A program made the translations under genes and the position numbers. The notes under the pieces are model-generated. The model was not told where the DNA came from, did not search any database, and saw nothing but the letters and a program-made list of their open reading frames with translations. From Membranihabitans marinus (GTDB lineage Bacteria > Bacteroidota > Bacteroidia > Chitinophagales > Saprospiraceae), in NCBI RefSeq assembly GCF_021729155.1, contig NZ_JAJQYA010000020.1, positions 23,735-87,734 of the forward strand: a stretch of DNA of 64,000 nt, in the 5' to 3' direction. How positions within the stretch are numbered: position 1 is the stretch's first letter; the number at the start of each line of letters is the position of its first letter. Shown piece by piece: positions 1-9,835 of the stretch.

Positions 1-1649
1 TCTTCCCACTCAAGGTAGGAACTACCTTTCATTGGTACACCGGATCTTCTTACCGTTGCCCATAAATCATTCGGTGTATTCATGAAGTTGATATACTGTT
101 GAATATAGATTTTCTCTAATGCATCTGTACTCAAATCCAATGCCTCTTGAGATAATAAATCGGTGACTTCGGAATCTCTTAAGTAAGTTCCGGCTGCGGC
201 CGATTCATCTGGATCGGTATACACAGGATCATTATTGTAATAAGGAAATTGATTGTTTTTGGCAATCAAATCGGCTCTTTTTACCGAAAGTTCCACTCCT
301 CTGTTGAGGTATTCTTGAGCTGACTTTGGTAAGTTGGCTCCCAATTGCTTGAATTCCGCTAAATACAAATTGGTCTCTGCAGAACTTCCCAGTAGTACTT
401 GCAATGGTGGCTGGTTGTCGTTCAATTCGAGCACTCGTCCTCCTGGTTTAGTAGGATATGTGTAGTCATACTGTGTACGAGTTAACTTTTCTTGAAACAA
501 TACGGTGGAACTATAGGTTTTTTCTGTTCCGTTAGCTGCAATTCTATTGTATGCTGCTTGATTAAAATAAATATCATTGGCAGGATCTTGTGTTGCATCT
601 GGAGATATTGGAGCACCGTGGTATCTCACCCATGGCTCTCCAGGAGCATTCCAGCCATCGAAGTTGCCGTCATCGTCTAATTTAACCAATGGTTCAATAA
701 ATGGGGGCAATGCTTGGTCAGCGTCGATAAATGCTTGAACTACCTCACCATTGAAATCGTTCTTTTTAAAGTTGAATCTCACACGAGGATCTTTAACTTC
801 AATTAGGAAGTCTATCAACTTTTGATTGCCATATCCTATCCACATGCCGTTTCCAGTACCATAATAGTTGATGCCGCGATTATACACAAAGTCATCGTTG
901 ATGTCGTCCATATAACCCACTGGAGAGTTGGCAACTTCCTCAGCGATTTGAAGCGCTTTACTTCGATCTTTATGGACCAATCGAGCTGCTATTTTTAATT
1001 TTAATAGATTGCAGTATTTAGCCCATTTGTCGTAATCGCCTTCGTAAATTAAATCTTGACTTCCCAGTGTAAGTTGGCCGTCAGTATCTTCCAATATGTT
1101 GAGGGCTTCATCCAATTCCGAAAGCCAAGTATCAAAGAGCATGCTTTGGTTGTCATATTCTGGCGTCAATAATGGGGGGTTGGTATAGGGTGCTAAGCCA
1201 GCTTGAGAATAGATCATCGATCCAGTAAGGTCGGTGTTGACCAATGCCGGTGAAATTTGGATTGGATATGTCAGGGCTTTAAAACCTTGTCTGACAGCTT
1301 GCTCCTCTTCACTCATGTCATCGATTCTCATTCTGATGTCCATCGTCTGAGGGAAAAGACTGCCATACAATCCCTGCGCTCCATATGGTCCCATGAGATT
1401 GAAATCGGCACCATTACCTCCTTGGACCGTCGTTACCTGAGTCCATGGATATAGGTATTGAAAATTGGTATAAAACCAGATCGTATAATCGTTATTATAG
1501 ATTTGTTCGATTGCTTCAGTCATCGAAAACCGAAGGTCGGGTTCTGAAAGAGTAGATGGATTGGAGTTGAGTTCGGCGAATTTGTCGCGATCACAACCAG
1601 CAAAAGCCAATACCAATAGGACCCATATTAAATTATATATTTTATTCAT
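1..1649 (-). CDS. SusD/RagB-like outer-membrane lipoprotein (partial)
   Basis: This is a nutrient-binding lipoprotein of the SusD-like_2 type, expected to sit on the cell surface as the lid of the adjacent SusC transporter. The ATG at 1649 opens MNKIYNLIWVLLVLAFAGC, a signal peptide ending in a lipobox (AFAGC). About 549 codons run without a stop to the window edge, so the C-terminus is missing. The N-terminal part carries the helix-rich, Asn/Tyr/Trp-rich sequence typical of the family (for example PYTNPPLLTPEYDNQ) and, near the edge, YINFMNTPNDLWATVRRSG. The start lies 19 bases downstream of the SusC stop on the same strand, so the two genes form one transcription unit. The substrate cannot be read from this protein. 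Confidence 0.93.
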   Translation of the reverse strand, partial: MNKIYNLIWVLLVLAFAGCDRDKFAELNSNPSTLSEPDLRFSMTEAIEQIYNNDYTIWFYTNFQYLYPWTQVTTVQGGNGADFNLMGPYGAQGLYGSLFPQTMDIRMRIDDMSEEEQAVRQGFKALTYPIQISPALVNTDLTGSMIYSQAGLAPYTNPPLLTPEYDNQSMLFDTWLSELDEALNILEDTDGQLTLGSQDLIYEGDYDKWAKYCNLLKLKIAARLVHKDRSKALQIAEEVANSPVGYMDDINDDFVYNRGINYYGTGNGMWIGYGNQKLIDFLIEVKDPRVRFNFKKNDFNGEVVQAFIDADQALPPFIEPLVKLDDDGNFDGWNAPGEPWVRYHGAPISPDATQDPANDIYFNQAAYNRIAANGTEKTYSSTVLFQEKLTRTQYDYTYPTKPGGRVLELNDNQPPLQVLLGSSAETNLYLAEFKQLGANLPKSAQEYLNRGVELSVKRADLIAKNNQFPYYNNDPVYTDPDESAAAGTYLRDSEVTDLLSQEALDLSTDALEKIYIQQYINFMNTPNDLWATVRRSGVPMKGSSYLEWE

Positions 1650-1668
1650 TTTATTTCTTTTTTGGAGA

Positions 1669-4600
1669 TTAAAAATCAATGCTTAATGAGAAAGTATAAT
1701 TAGCTGTATACGGGGTGAAGGATCGCTCGAAAAATGACCCATCACTCGTCGTACTCCGGAAACTCTCTGGATTTAAATTGTTGGGTAGTGAGTTGAACAA
1801 GTATCCCAAGTTTCTACCACTAACAGACATAGAAAGATTTTGAGCGCCGATTTTTTGGGCAATTGATTTTGGAAAGCTAAAACCCAATGAAATATTTCTA
1901 AGGGCAATGTATTTGACTTCGTTGAACCAATTGTCATTGATCACGCCCGAACTCCAAGCACTGTTAAAATAAGTGTATAAACTAGCATGAGTTGGCTCGA
2001 CGTGACCTGCTTCATAAGCTTCCTGATAAGTCATGCCTCCTACATCGACTTGTTCGCCTGAAGGACTGGTGACGATTTGGTTTTCTGCAAATACTCCTTC
2101 TGGAATTAAACCGTCATAAAAAGTTTGCCCTTTGATATCTTCGTATTCACTCGTCCAAGTTATCCCTCCATGTTCGGCATCTCTATTGGCCAATGAAGAT
2201 TCCAAATATCCATAAGAAGTACCGTATTTATTGGTGTAGGAAGCAATGTGACCTCCATATCTAGCATCCAATAAAATAGATAGTGAAAAGTTTTTGTAAC
2301 GGAAGTTATTGTTCCATGATCCTTCGAAGTCTGGATTTATTTTTCCTACTTCTTGGACTTCGTAACTTCTTGTATAATAAGCACCACGTCGATCATCTCT
2401 CCATGTTAGAATTTTATTGCCATTGGCGTCCTCTAAAGGTTTGGTGTCCGACATTAAGATGCCGTATTCTCCACCCTCATAGGCTACCGAGCCTATTCTG
2501 TAGTTTCCATATGTTGGAGTGCCTGCTAGGCTTTTGTATTCTCCTACTTCTTCTCTTAAGTCGGAAATGGTTGTAGTATTGTTCCAATAATTAAAAGTGG
2601 TTTCCCATTCAAAATCCTTGGTGCTAACCGGAACAACCTTTAGTGAAAGTTCTAAACCTGAATTGGTTAAAGTTCCAATGTTGGTAAACATGCTACCGAA
2701 TCCAGTCGCAGAAGGAATGGGGATGGTCCCGATTTGATTGGTAATGGATTCGTCGTAATAGGCCAAATCAACGCCCAATCGTCCAGTAAATAGTCTTACA
2801 TCTAATCCTATTTCCAAAGAGTTTTTAAGCTCTGGTTTGATATTGGGATCCACCAAAGTCGTTGACTTATTGTTGGTGTAAGCAAAATTTCCACCATCTA
2901 ATTCGATTGATCCCAAGCTGTATCCTTTATTGATGGTATATGGTGCAGTATCATTCCCCACTTGTGCCCAAGATGCTCTCAATTTACCAAATGAAATAAT
3001 GCTAGGCAAGTCGAAAGTTTCTGTAAATATCCAAGATGCACTTAAGGAGGGATAGAAATATGAATAATTTCCACTTCCATCGCTGTATACCAATGCAGAG
3101 GACCAGTCGTTTCGACCAGTGATATCTAAATAAAGTTGATCCTTCCAGCCCAAACTGGCCAAGTAATATAGTGAGTTGATTTGTTTGGTATTGTTGATCT
3201 CCGCTGAAGTTCTTGCTGTTCTCTTTGAATTGCCAATATAGAAGCGACCGGGAACTACCAGACCGCCATCTGTCCAAGTTCTAGTAAACTGGTTTTCTTG
3301 ATCCCATATTTCACCACCAACTAAAAGGTTGGTCGTAAGATCTCCGAATTTCTTATTTAAATTCGCCATCAATTTTCCAGTTCGATTGATGTTTAAGGTG
3401 TTTCTCAACTCATAACCTCCACCCTCATTGGCATATCCCTGACCCAAGGTTTTGACTTCATAGAAGATGGAATAGTGATTCATGCTGGCTTCGGCAGACA
3501 CAGAGATCCAATCGGCTAAATCAGCTGTTAATCTTACGATGGGTCTGGTCACTTGTTCTTTTTGAGTCACATTATTTAGATTATATGAAAACCAAACATT
3601 GTTTCCTGGTACATTGCCATATAGATCACCATAGTTGTTGTTTGGAGTCCCTCCATGGCTTGCTTGATATACTTCGGCTTGGCTCCATCTTTCGGTATCA
3701 TACCAGTTCTGCCATGAGCCAGTGGCAAAGTTGGATGCTATATCATTCCATGGGTTTTGTGATTTAGAGGTAGTGAAGGTAACTGATGCATCTGCGGTTA
3801 GCCAATTCGATAGGTTATATGAACCTTTGAATAATAGAGAATTTCTATTAAATTCATTGGTCGGCATGACTCCACTTCGTATATTATAGGAATTTGAAAG
3901 ATAAAAACTTCCTTTGTCACTACTCCCACTTAAAGCAACTCCAGTATTGGAATTTACCCCATTGTCATAGGCATCCAGCATGTTGTTGGGATATCCTGTG
4001 TATGTTCGTATAGTACCATCGTAATCTTCAATAGGGCGACCATCAAATTTTGGTCCATAGCTTAATCCAGCGCCAGGATTCCCAATCTTCGTCAACATTT
4101 GCTCTCCATTGACTTCTCTGGTATATACTTGATTGACATCATAGGCATAATAATTGCCATTGGCATCTTTTTCTCCATATCCTATATATCCAGCCAAAGT
4201 ACCCGGTCCGTATTCGTATTGAATATCTGGAGTGGCATATACATTGTCAAATCCCAGAGATTGGGTGACATTGATACCGAGTCCTTTCTGATTTTTCCCA
4301 TCTTTATTTTTAATGATAATGGCACCATTGATCCCTCTCGATCCATAAAGTGCCGTTGCAGCAGCCCCTTTAAGGACAGAAACCGACTCGATGTTGTCGG
4401 GATTGAGGTTCTTTAAGATGTTCCCAAAGTCATTGGAACTCGCACTCCAGTCAGCACTGGCATTGGCTACTCCCGTTTGGATAATTACTCCATCAATTAC
4501 AAAAATAGGTTGATTGTTGTTGGAGTTTAAAACAGATACCCCACGCAATTGAATTTTGTTAGATCCAAATAGACCGCCGTCAGAGGCACCAATACTCAGT

Positions 4601-5073
4601 CCAGCTGCCTTACCCTGTAAGGCTTCTACTGGATTAACCGTATTTTGCAAGCTAATATCTTTACCGCCCAGTTCGGTGACGGCATATCCCAAGGCTTTGG
4701 CTTCTCGTTTGATACCCAATGCGGTGACCACAACTTCATCTAGAGCTAGCCCAGACTCCAATGTCACAGAAACATTGGTATTTGCTTTTACATCCATTTC
4801 CAAAGTTTGGTAACCAATGTATGAAACCAAGATTGTCCCACTTTCCGCTTGCAATTTCAAACTGAAATTTCCGTCGAAGTCTGTGATTGTTCCGTTATCT
4901 GTGCCCTTTTCTAGTACAGTGGCTCCAATAATGGCTTCTCCTGTCGTTGGATCGGTAACCGTTCCAGTGACATCTTGCGCAATGGCGATATTCCCTACAA
5001 TCAGTAGGAAAACGCCAATGAAAAGACGATGTTTCCACGCCGTCCAATTTTTAGAGGTTTTGTCTTTTCTCAT
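1669..5073 (-). CDS. SusC/RagA family TonB-linked outer-membrane receptor
   Basis: This protein imports oligosaccharides across the outer membrane using TonB energy, with the downstream SusD lipoprotein as partner. It has 1134 residues. A signal peptide (about 1-32) is followed directly by a carboxypeptidase-regulatory-like domain (about 34-115, starting QDVTGTVTDPTTGEAIIGAT). Next come the SusC signature ALGIKREAKALGYAVTELGG, a plug domain (about 130-260, with VLKGAAATALYGSRG) and a large beta-barrel ending in ANYTFSLSIDF with a terminal aromatic residue. There is no STN domain, so unlike the receptor at 18100 it is not expected to signal to an anti-sigma factor. It heads a minus-strand operon with SusD and is divergent from the sulfatase at 5410. 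The family call is very secure; the substrate is unknown but probably sulfated, given the neighbours. Confidence 0.97.
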   Translation of the reverse strand: MRKDKTSKNWTAWKHRLFIGVFLLIVGNIAIAQDVTGTVTDPTTGEAIIGATVLEKGTDNGTITDFDGNFSLKLQAESGTILVSYIGYQTLEMDVKANTNVSVTLESGLALDEVVVTALGIKREAKALGYAVTELGGKDISLQNTVNPVEALQGKAAGLSIGASDGGLFGSNKIQLRGVSVLNSNNNQPIFVIDGVIIQTGVANASADWSASSNDFGNILKNLNPDNIESVSVLKGAAATALYGSRGINGAIIIKNKDGKNQKGLGINVTQSLGFDNVYATPDIQYEYGPGTLAGYIGYGEKDANGNYYAYDVNQVYTREVNGEQMLTKIGNPGAGLSYGPKFDGRPIEDYDGTIRTYTGYPNNMLDAYDNGVNSNTGVALSGSSDKGSFYLSNSYNIRSGVMPTNEFNRNSLLFKGSYNLSNWLTADASVTFTTSKSQNPWNDIASNFATGSWQNWYDTERWSQAEVYQASHGGTPNNNYGDLYGNVPGNNVWFSYNLNNVTQKEQVTRPIVRLTADLADWISVSAEASMNHYSIFYEVKTLGQGYANEGGGYELRNTLNINRTGKLMANLNKKFGDLTTNLLVGGEIWDQENQFTRTWTDGGLVVPGRFYIGNSKRTARTSAEINNTKQINSLYYLASLGWKDQLYLDITGRNDWSSALVYSDGSGNYSYFYPSLSASWIFTETFDLPSIISFGKLRASWAQVGNDTAPYTINKGYSLGSIELDGGNFAYTNNKSTTLVDPNIKPELKNSLEIGLDVRLFTGRLGVDLAYYDESITNQIGTIPIPSATGFGSMFTNIGTLTNSGLELSLKVVPVSTKDFEWETTFNYWNNTTTISDLREEVGEYKSLAGTPTYGNYRIGSVAYEGGEYGILMSDTKPLEDANGNKILTWRDDRRGAYYTRSYEVQEVGKINPDFEGSWNNNFRYKNFSLSILLDARYGGHIASYTNKYGTSYGYLESSLANRDAEHGGITWTSEYEDIKGQTFYDGLIPEGVFAENQIVTSPSGEQVDVGGMTYQEAYEAGHVEPTHASLYTYFNSAWSSGVINDNWFNEVKYIALRNISLGFSFPKSIAQKIGAQNLSMSVSGRNLGYLFNSLPNNLNPESFRSTTSDGSFFERSFTPYTANYTFSLSIDF

Positions 5074-5409
5074 TCTTGATGGTGTTTTAGTGTGAATTAA
5101 TAGAATCCTTTAATGTAAAATCGAATCTTATGATTCTAAGTCTTATTAAAATTGCTTTTAGACTTTTTAAATATATTACAAAGATGTAAAATAAATTTAA
5201 AAATTAAAGAATTGTTAATAATATTTTATCTTTAAGAAGAAATATTTTTGCAAATTTTTGTCACTTCTAATCATCAATTCTCATACTATTGAGCTGAATA
5301 GGAATTGGAGAAATTTTTGCTAGGTATTGTATGAAATGATATTCTATTATTCTTTTGAGATATTGGAAGAAATGATGGTTAAGTGTTAATATAAACTTAT
5401 GGATTTGTG
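5074..5409. other. Divergent intergenic region, SusC / sulfatase
   Basis: This is an AT-rich gap of 336 bases between the divergent SusC and sulfatase genes. It must contain the promoters for both directions. I see no convincing TAnnTTTG -7 box with a correctly spaced TTG, no long inverted repeat and no small gene. The sequence around 5181-5190 on the minus strand gives a near-match (CATCTTTG) to the -7 box only. Confidence 0.6.
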
Positions 5410-6816
5410 ATGAATTTCAAATTTTTTATTAGTCTGATCGTGCTGTTCGCCGCAGCATGTCAAAATTTACATTCGGTAAAAGAGGACCTAGGATTGGAAA
5501 AACCCAATATTGTATTAATCAATGTAGATGATTGGGGGTATATGGATAGTCAACTCTATGGCAGTCAAGATATCTATACGCCTAATGTAAGTCAATTGTT
5601 ATCTCGAGGGATGTTGTTTACTCAAGGCTATGCCGCCGCAGCCAATTGTGCACCCAGCAGAGCTTGTATGCTCTCAGGTCAGTTTCCTACCCGCCATGGT
5701 ATATATACTGTCGCTTCTTCTGAGCGAGGTCGTAGCGATCAACGGCGATTGATCCCTGTAGAAAACAATACGATATTGCCGGACTCCAACTTTACATTGA
5801 TGGAGGCTCTGAGTACCAATGGATATACATCGGCCATTATAGGGAAATATCACTTGGGAACCAACCCTTTAACTCAGGGGTTTGATATCAATATTGGTGG
5901 AAATCACAAAGGCCACCCTAAATCTTATTTTAGTCCATACCAGAATCCCAATTTACCCGATGGACCCAGTGGTGAATATTTAACCGATCGCCTCACCTCA
6001 GAAGCCATCACATTGTTGGATCAATTGAGTCCGCCTTTTTTTCTCTATCTCCCTTACTATGCCGTTCATACTCCTCTTCAAGGGAAAAAGGAATTGGTAG
6101 ACAAATATTTAGCTTTGGGGTTTAACAAAAAAAACGCCCATTATGCCGCAATGGTTGAAAACATGGACCACAATATTGGTCGATTATTGTCGGCCTTAGA
6201 GTCGTCTCCTAAGTTGGAAAACACTTTGATTATCTTGACTTCAGACAATGGCGGAATTGCAGAAGTCCACAGTCAATCGCCTTTGCGTGCGGGTAAGGGG
6301 TCTTATTATGAGGGTGGGGTTCGCGTTCCACTATTATTTTCGTGGCCTGGAAAAATACCAGAAAACACAATATCTGATCAAACCGTCAGTCAGTTGGATC
6401 TTTATCCCACAATTGTTAATTTAGCTAAGTTGACTCTGCCAAATAATAAAATTTTAGATGGTCAAGACATAAGTCCCATACTGCTCGGACAATCTATGAC
6501 GTTGGATAGAGGGTTGTTTTGGCATTTTCCCATTTATTTAGAGGCGTATGCAGGAAGGGAAGATGAAGCTAGAGATACTTTGTTTCGGACAAGACCGGGG
6601 ACGACTATGAGATGGGGGGACTGGAAACTTCATCGATATTATGAATACGATGAATATGAGTTGTACAATTTAAAGTCAGATCCAGGAGAGAGAAATAATT
6701 TAATCGATCTCGAAAAAGAGGTGGGACAAAAACTCAAAAATAAAATGCAAGCTTGGTTGACGACTTATGATGCTCCGCTACCTAAAGAATTGAATCCAGA
6801 TTATGTGACTCATTGA
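5410..6816 (+). CDS. Sulfatase, Cys-type, lipoprotein
   Basis: This enzyme is predicted to remove sulfate esters from a polysaccharide or its oligosaccharides in the periplasm or at the outer membrane. The ATG at 5410 is preferred over the GTG one codon upstream. It gives 468 residues starting with a signal peptide and a lipobox (LFAAAC, lipid-bearing Cys17). The alkaline-phosphatase fold is visible: NIVLINVDDWGY (metal-binding Asp pair), the formylglycine signature CAPSRA with Cys80, KYHLG, the His of AVHTP, and SDNGG. The CxPSR form needs a formylglycine-generating enzyme, and none is encoded in this window. It is followed after 54 bases by the galactosidase-like gene and is probably co-transcribed with it. 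The S1 subfamily and substrate cannot be assigned by eye. Confidence 0.95.
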   Translation: MNFKFFISLIVLFAAACQNLHSVKEDLGLEKPNIVLINVDDWGYMDSQLYGSQDIYTPNVSQLLSRGMLFTQGYAAAANCAPSRACMLSGQFPTRHGIYTVASSERGRSDQRRLIPVENNTILPDSNFTLMEALSTNGYTSAIIGKYHLGTNPLTQGFDINIGGNHKGHPKSYFSPYQNPNLPDGPSGEYLTDRLTSEAITLLDQLSPPFFLYLPYYAVHTPLQGKKELVDKYLALGFNKKNAHYAAMVENMDHNIGRLLSALESSPKLENTLIILTSDNGGIAEVHSQSPLRAGKGSYYEGGVRVPLLFSWPGKIPENTISDQTVSQLDLYPTIVNLAKLTLPNNKILDGQDISPILLGQSMTLDRGLFWHFPIYLEAYAGREDEARDTLFRTRPGTTMRWGDWKLHRYYEYDEYELYNLKSDPGERNNLIDLEKEVGQKLKNKMQAWLTTYDAPLPKELNPDYVTH

Positions 6817-6870
6817 TTTTGTAGTAAATTGGAGTACTTTTGTATTATTATAAATGATAGAACAATAATT

Positions 6871-9750
6871 ATGTTTGATAGAAAATATCTTAGATTAATT
6901 ATCCCTTTTGGAATGATCTTACTGGGCTTTGTGCCAGGGCAGATTGAGGCTCAATATTTAAACTCTTTGCCCGAATATGATCCAGAAAAAGTAATTGTTA
7001 AAAAGGATTGGTTGATTGATTCCATTGAACAAAAGGCCAGCTTGTATGCCGATGGTAGCAATATGGTGATGACCAATGGATTGATTTCGCGAATTTTTTC
7101 TATCAATCAAGATGCAACCACTATAGGATTAGATAATTTAATGAATGGAGAATCGATGTTGCGATCCATTCGTCCTGAAGGCGAATTGGTAGTCGATGGG
7201 ATTACCGTTCCCATTGGAGGTCTGCTGGGTCAACCCGTACACAACTATTTACTTCCTGAGTGGATCCCTTATTTGCATAAAAATCCTGCAGCTTTTCACT
7301 TGATAGGATTTGAAACTACGGCTACTATGCCGAGATTTGAATGGAAAAAACGGCCGGAATGGATGCCCAAAGACATCGCTTGGCCAGCTCCAGGTGTGGC
7401 TTTAGATCTTATTTATCAAGCACAAGATGATTTAATTGAGAGTTTGATCAAACGCAAATCGACGGACGCCGGTAGAGAATTGATATTTTATGATCCCATT
7501 GATACCTTGGATGAAAACTGGACTTTACATGTCTCCGAAAGTTATGAAGGCAATGCCATTTCTAATGAAGACACTGCTGGAGAGATTTTGGCTATGCCCA
7601 ATCAAAGTGTATTTGCTGAACTCAGGAATCCCAAAGGTTCCGATGTGTGGATCGTAAAAATATATCCCGGTACAGATCAATCAACATCTTGGGGGCCTGG
7701 TATTGCATTGCTCGGTAATCGAGTACCTATTCTCAAATTTAATATTAGAACCGCTGACCATACCTTTGGATATTATGACGGCAACGAAGAGCATCAGATT
7801 GGAAGTTGGGAGGGTAGCGAGCCTATTTGGTTGCGTATCGAAAGTAAAGATGACTATTTTCAATTGTCCTATAGTAGGAATGGAGAATCTTACAATCAAT
7901 TGCGCAATGTAGCACCGAGACACAATGGTTTAATTCGAAAAATACGTATTGGAAAAACCGATGGTGAAGCCGGAGCCTTGGATGAAAAAGTAGAAGAAGA
8001 TGTTGAGCAAGATAGTTTGTTACTGGGAAGGTCCCATATCAAAGACTTTAGAATACTGGGAGAAATCAGTGTCCAGACTAGAGCAGAAATGGAAGCTAAA
8101 TACGAATTTCTTAAAAATTTAACCGTCAAAGTACACTATGAAATATACGATGGGATTCCCATGTATTCCAAATGGATAAGTGTAGAGAATACTGGGGACA
8201 AGGCAGTGACAATAGAGCACTTTAAGAGTGAGATGTTGGCTTTGACTGAGCCAGAAAGCTCTGTAGATAACAAAGAACAATGGTTGTTGCCCAATATTAC
8301 GGTGGAATCTGATTATCGATTTGGTGGGATGTCCAATGAAAATGTATTCGAAACCAGTGTGGCTTGGAATGAAGATCCCCTATATACAACTCAGGTTAAT
8401 TATACCAAGAAAATGCCTACGCTGTTAGAGGTTTATCCGAAAATGGGGCCACAAAAAGTATTGCAGCCCAATGAGAAGTTTACCAGTTACCGGGTTTGGG
8501 AATTGTTTCACAAGGACAGAGATCGCGAAAGAAATGGGTTGGCATTGAGGAGATTGTATAGATCTCAAGCCCCTTGGGTAACGGAAAATCCGATCTTAAT
8601 GCATGTGAGAAATGCCGATGATGCTTCCGTGAAAATGGCCATCGATCAATGTGCTGAAGTGGGTTTTGAAATGGTTATTATGACTTTTGGAAGTGGGTTT
8701 TCTATCGAAGATACCAGTGAGCAAAATATGTTGCGCATGATGTCACTTACCGATTATGCTCATAGCAAGGGGATCGCCTTGGGTGGATATTCCTTGTTGG
8801 CGAGTCGGTCCATCGATGCTGCCAACGATGTAGTTATGCCGGCAGGTCAGACTCCAAGATTTAATCAGTCTCCTTGCTTGGGTAGTAAATGGGGGGAAGA
8901 ATATTTCAATAAAATTTATAATTTCTTTGGGGTGACATCTCAAGATGTATTAGAGCACGACGGCAGTTATCCCGGAGATGTGTGCGCTTCACAGGATCAT
9001 CCCGGTCATCGTGGATTGGAAGATTCTCAATGGGAGCAATACGAAAAAATAAGTGAATTTTATAAATGGTGTCGCGCCAATGCCATTTATCTCAATGTGC
9101 CCGACTTTTACTTTATGAATGGGAGCAATAAGACAGGTATGGGGTATCGCGAGACCAACTGGTCCTTGCCAAGGGAGCAACAAGAAATTATCGAACGTCA
9201 AAATATATACGATGGGACCTGGGAGAAGACTCCTTCTATGGGTTGGATGTTTGTTCCATTGGTTGAATATCACGGGGGTGGAGAAGCCGCTACGATTGAA
9301 CCACTTCACGAACATTTGGATCACTACGATAGACGGATGGCCAACCTATTTGGTGCCGGAGTCCAGGCTTGTTATCGTGGACCTCAGTTGTATGATTCTA
9401 TTACCACCAAAGCCGTGGTTCAGAAATGGGTAAATTTTTATAAGGACCATAGAGAAGTATTGGACAGTGATATTATCCATATTCGACGTGCCGACGGAAA
9501 AGATTATGATGGAATACTACACGTCAATCCTTATGGGGAAGAGAAAGGCCTAGTAATGGTGTACAATCCATTGGAGCAGCCCATTCGCAAAACCATTAAG
9601 GTCAATGCTTACTATACGGGATTGGATGATGTGGTAAATGTAACTGAGGATGATGGAGAGACCTATGAGCTTTCCTTGGATCGATCTTATAATTTGGAGT
9701 TGCCTATCGATATTCCAGCTAGGGGGTATCAATGGTTTATTTTGAAATAA
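6871..9750 (+). CDS. Large alpha-galactosidase-like glycoside hydrolase with lectin-like insert
   Basis: This is a secreted protein of 959 residues from the ATG at 6871 (signal peptide MFDRKYLRLIIPFGMILLGF, cleavage near IEAQ). The frame is open 42 bases further upstream to a TTG, but the signal peptide supports the ATG. The N-terminal part (about 30-200) and a later segment (about 400-560, VKVHYEIYDGIPMYSKWISV) resemble the beta-sandwich of GH36/melibiase-type enzymes. A TIM-barrel-like region follows (about 570-850, with VLEHDGSYPGDVC and LNVPDFYFMNG), then a small C-terminal beta domain. Between about 205 and 395 there is an inserted segment resembling a concanavalin-like or DUF1349-type lectin fold. 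The context (sulfatase upstream, SusCD divergent) supports a role in sulfated-glycan breakdown. The clan is inferred, and the exact GH family and catalytic residues are not proven. Confidence 0.75.
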   Translation: MFDRKYLRLIIPFGMILLGFVPGQIEAQYLNSLPEYDPEKVIVKKDWLIDSIEQKASLYADGSNMVMTNGLISRIFSINQDATTIGLDNLMNGESMLRSIRPEGELVVDGITVPIGGLLGQPVHNYLLPEWIPYLHKNPAAFHLIGFETTATMPRFEWKKRPEWMPKDIAWPAPGVALDLIYQAQDDLIESLIKRKSTDAGRELIFYDPIDTLDENWTLHVSESYEGNAISNEDTAGEILAMPNQSVFAELRNPKGSDVWIVKIYPGTDQSTSWGPGIALLGNRVPILKFNIRTADHTFGYYDGNEEHQIGSWEGSEPIWLRIESKDDYFQLSYSRNGESYNQLRNVAPRHNGLIRKIRIGKTDGEAGALDEKVEEDVEQDSLLLGRSHIKDFRILGEISVQTRAEMEAKYEFLKNLTVKVHYEIYDGIPMYSKWISVENTGDKAVTIEHFKSEMLALTEPESSVDNKEQWLLPNITVESDYRFGGMSNENVFETSVAWNEDPLYTTQVNYTKKMPTLLEVYPKMGPQKVLQPNEKFTSYRVWELFHKDRDRERNGLALRRLYRSQAPWVTENPILMHVRNADDASVKMAIDQCAEVGFEMVIMTFGSGFSIEDTSEQNMLRMMSLTDYAHSKGIALGGYSLLASRSIDAANDVVMPAGQTPRFNQSPCLGSKWGEEYFNKIYNFFGVTSQDVLEHDGSYPGDVCASQDHPGHRGLEDSQWEQYEKISEFYKWCRANAIYLNVPDFYFMNGSNKTGMGYRETNWSLPREQQEIIERQNIYDGTWEKTPSMGWMFVPLVEYHGGGEAATIEPLHEHLDHYDRRMANLFGAGVQACYRGPQLYDSITTKAVVQKWVNFYKDHREVLDSDIIHIRRADGKDYDGILHVNPYGEEKGLVMVYNPLEQPIRKTIKVNAYYTGLDDVVNVTEDDGETYELSLDRSYNLELPIDIPARGYQWFILK

Positions 9751-9835
9751 TCATTCGTGAATTGTTTTTGTCTTGAGTCGTTCATTTGATTCAAAGACTA
9801 GATTTATTATAGAATAAAAATGAAATCTTTTTTCG

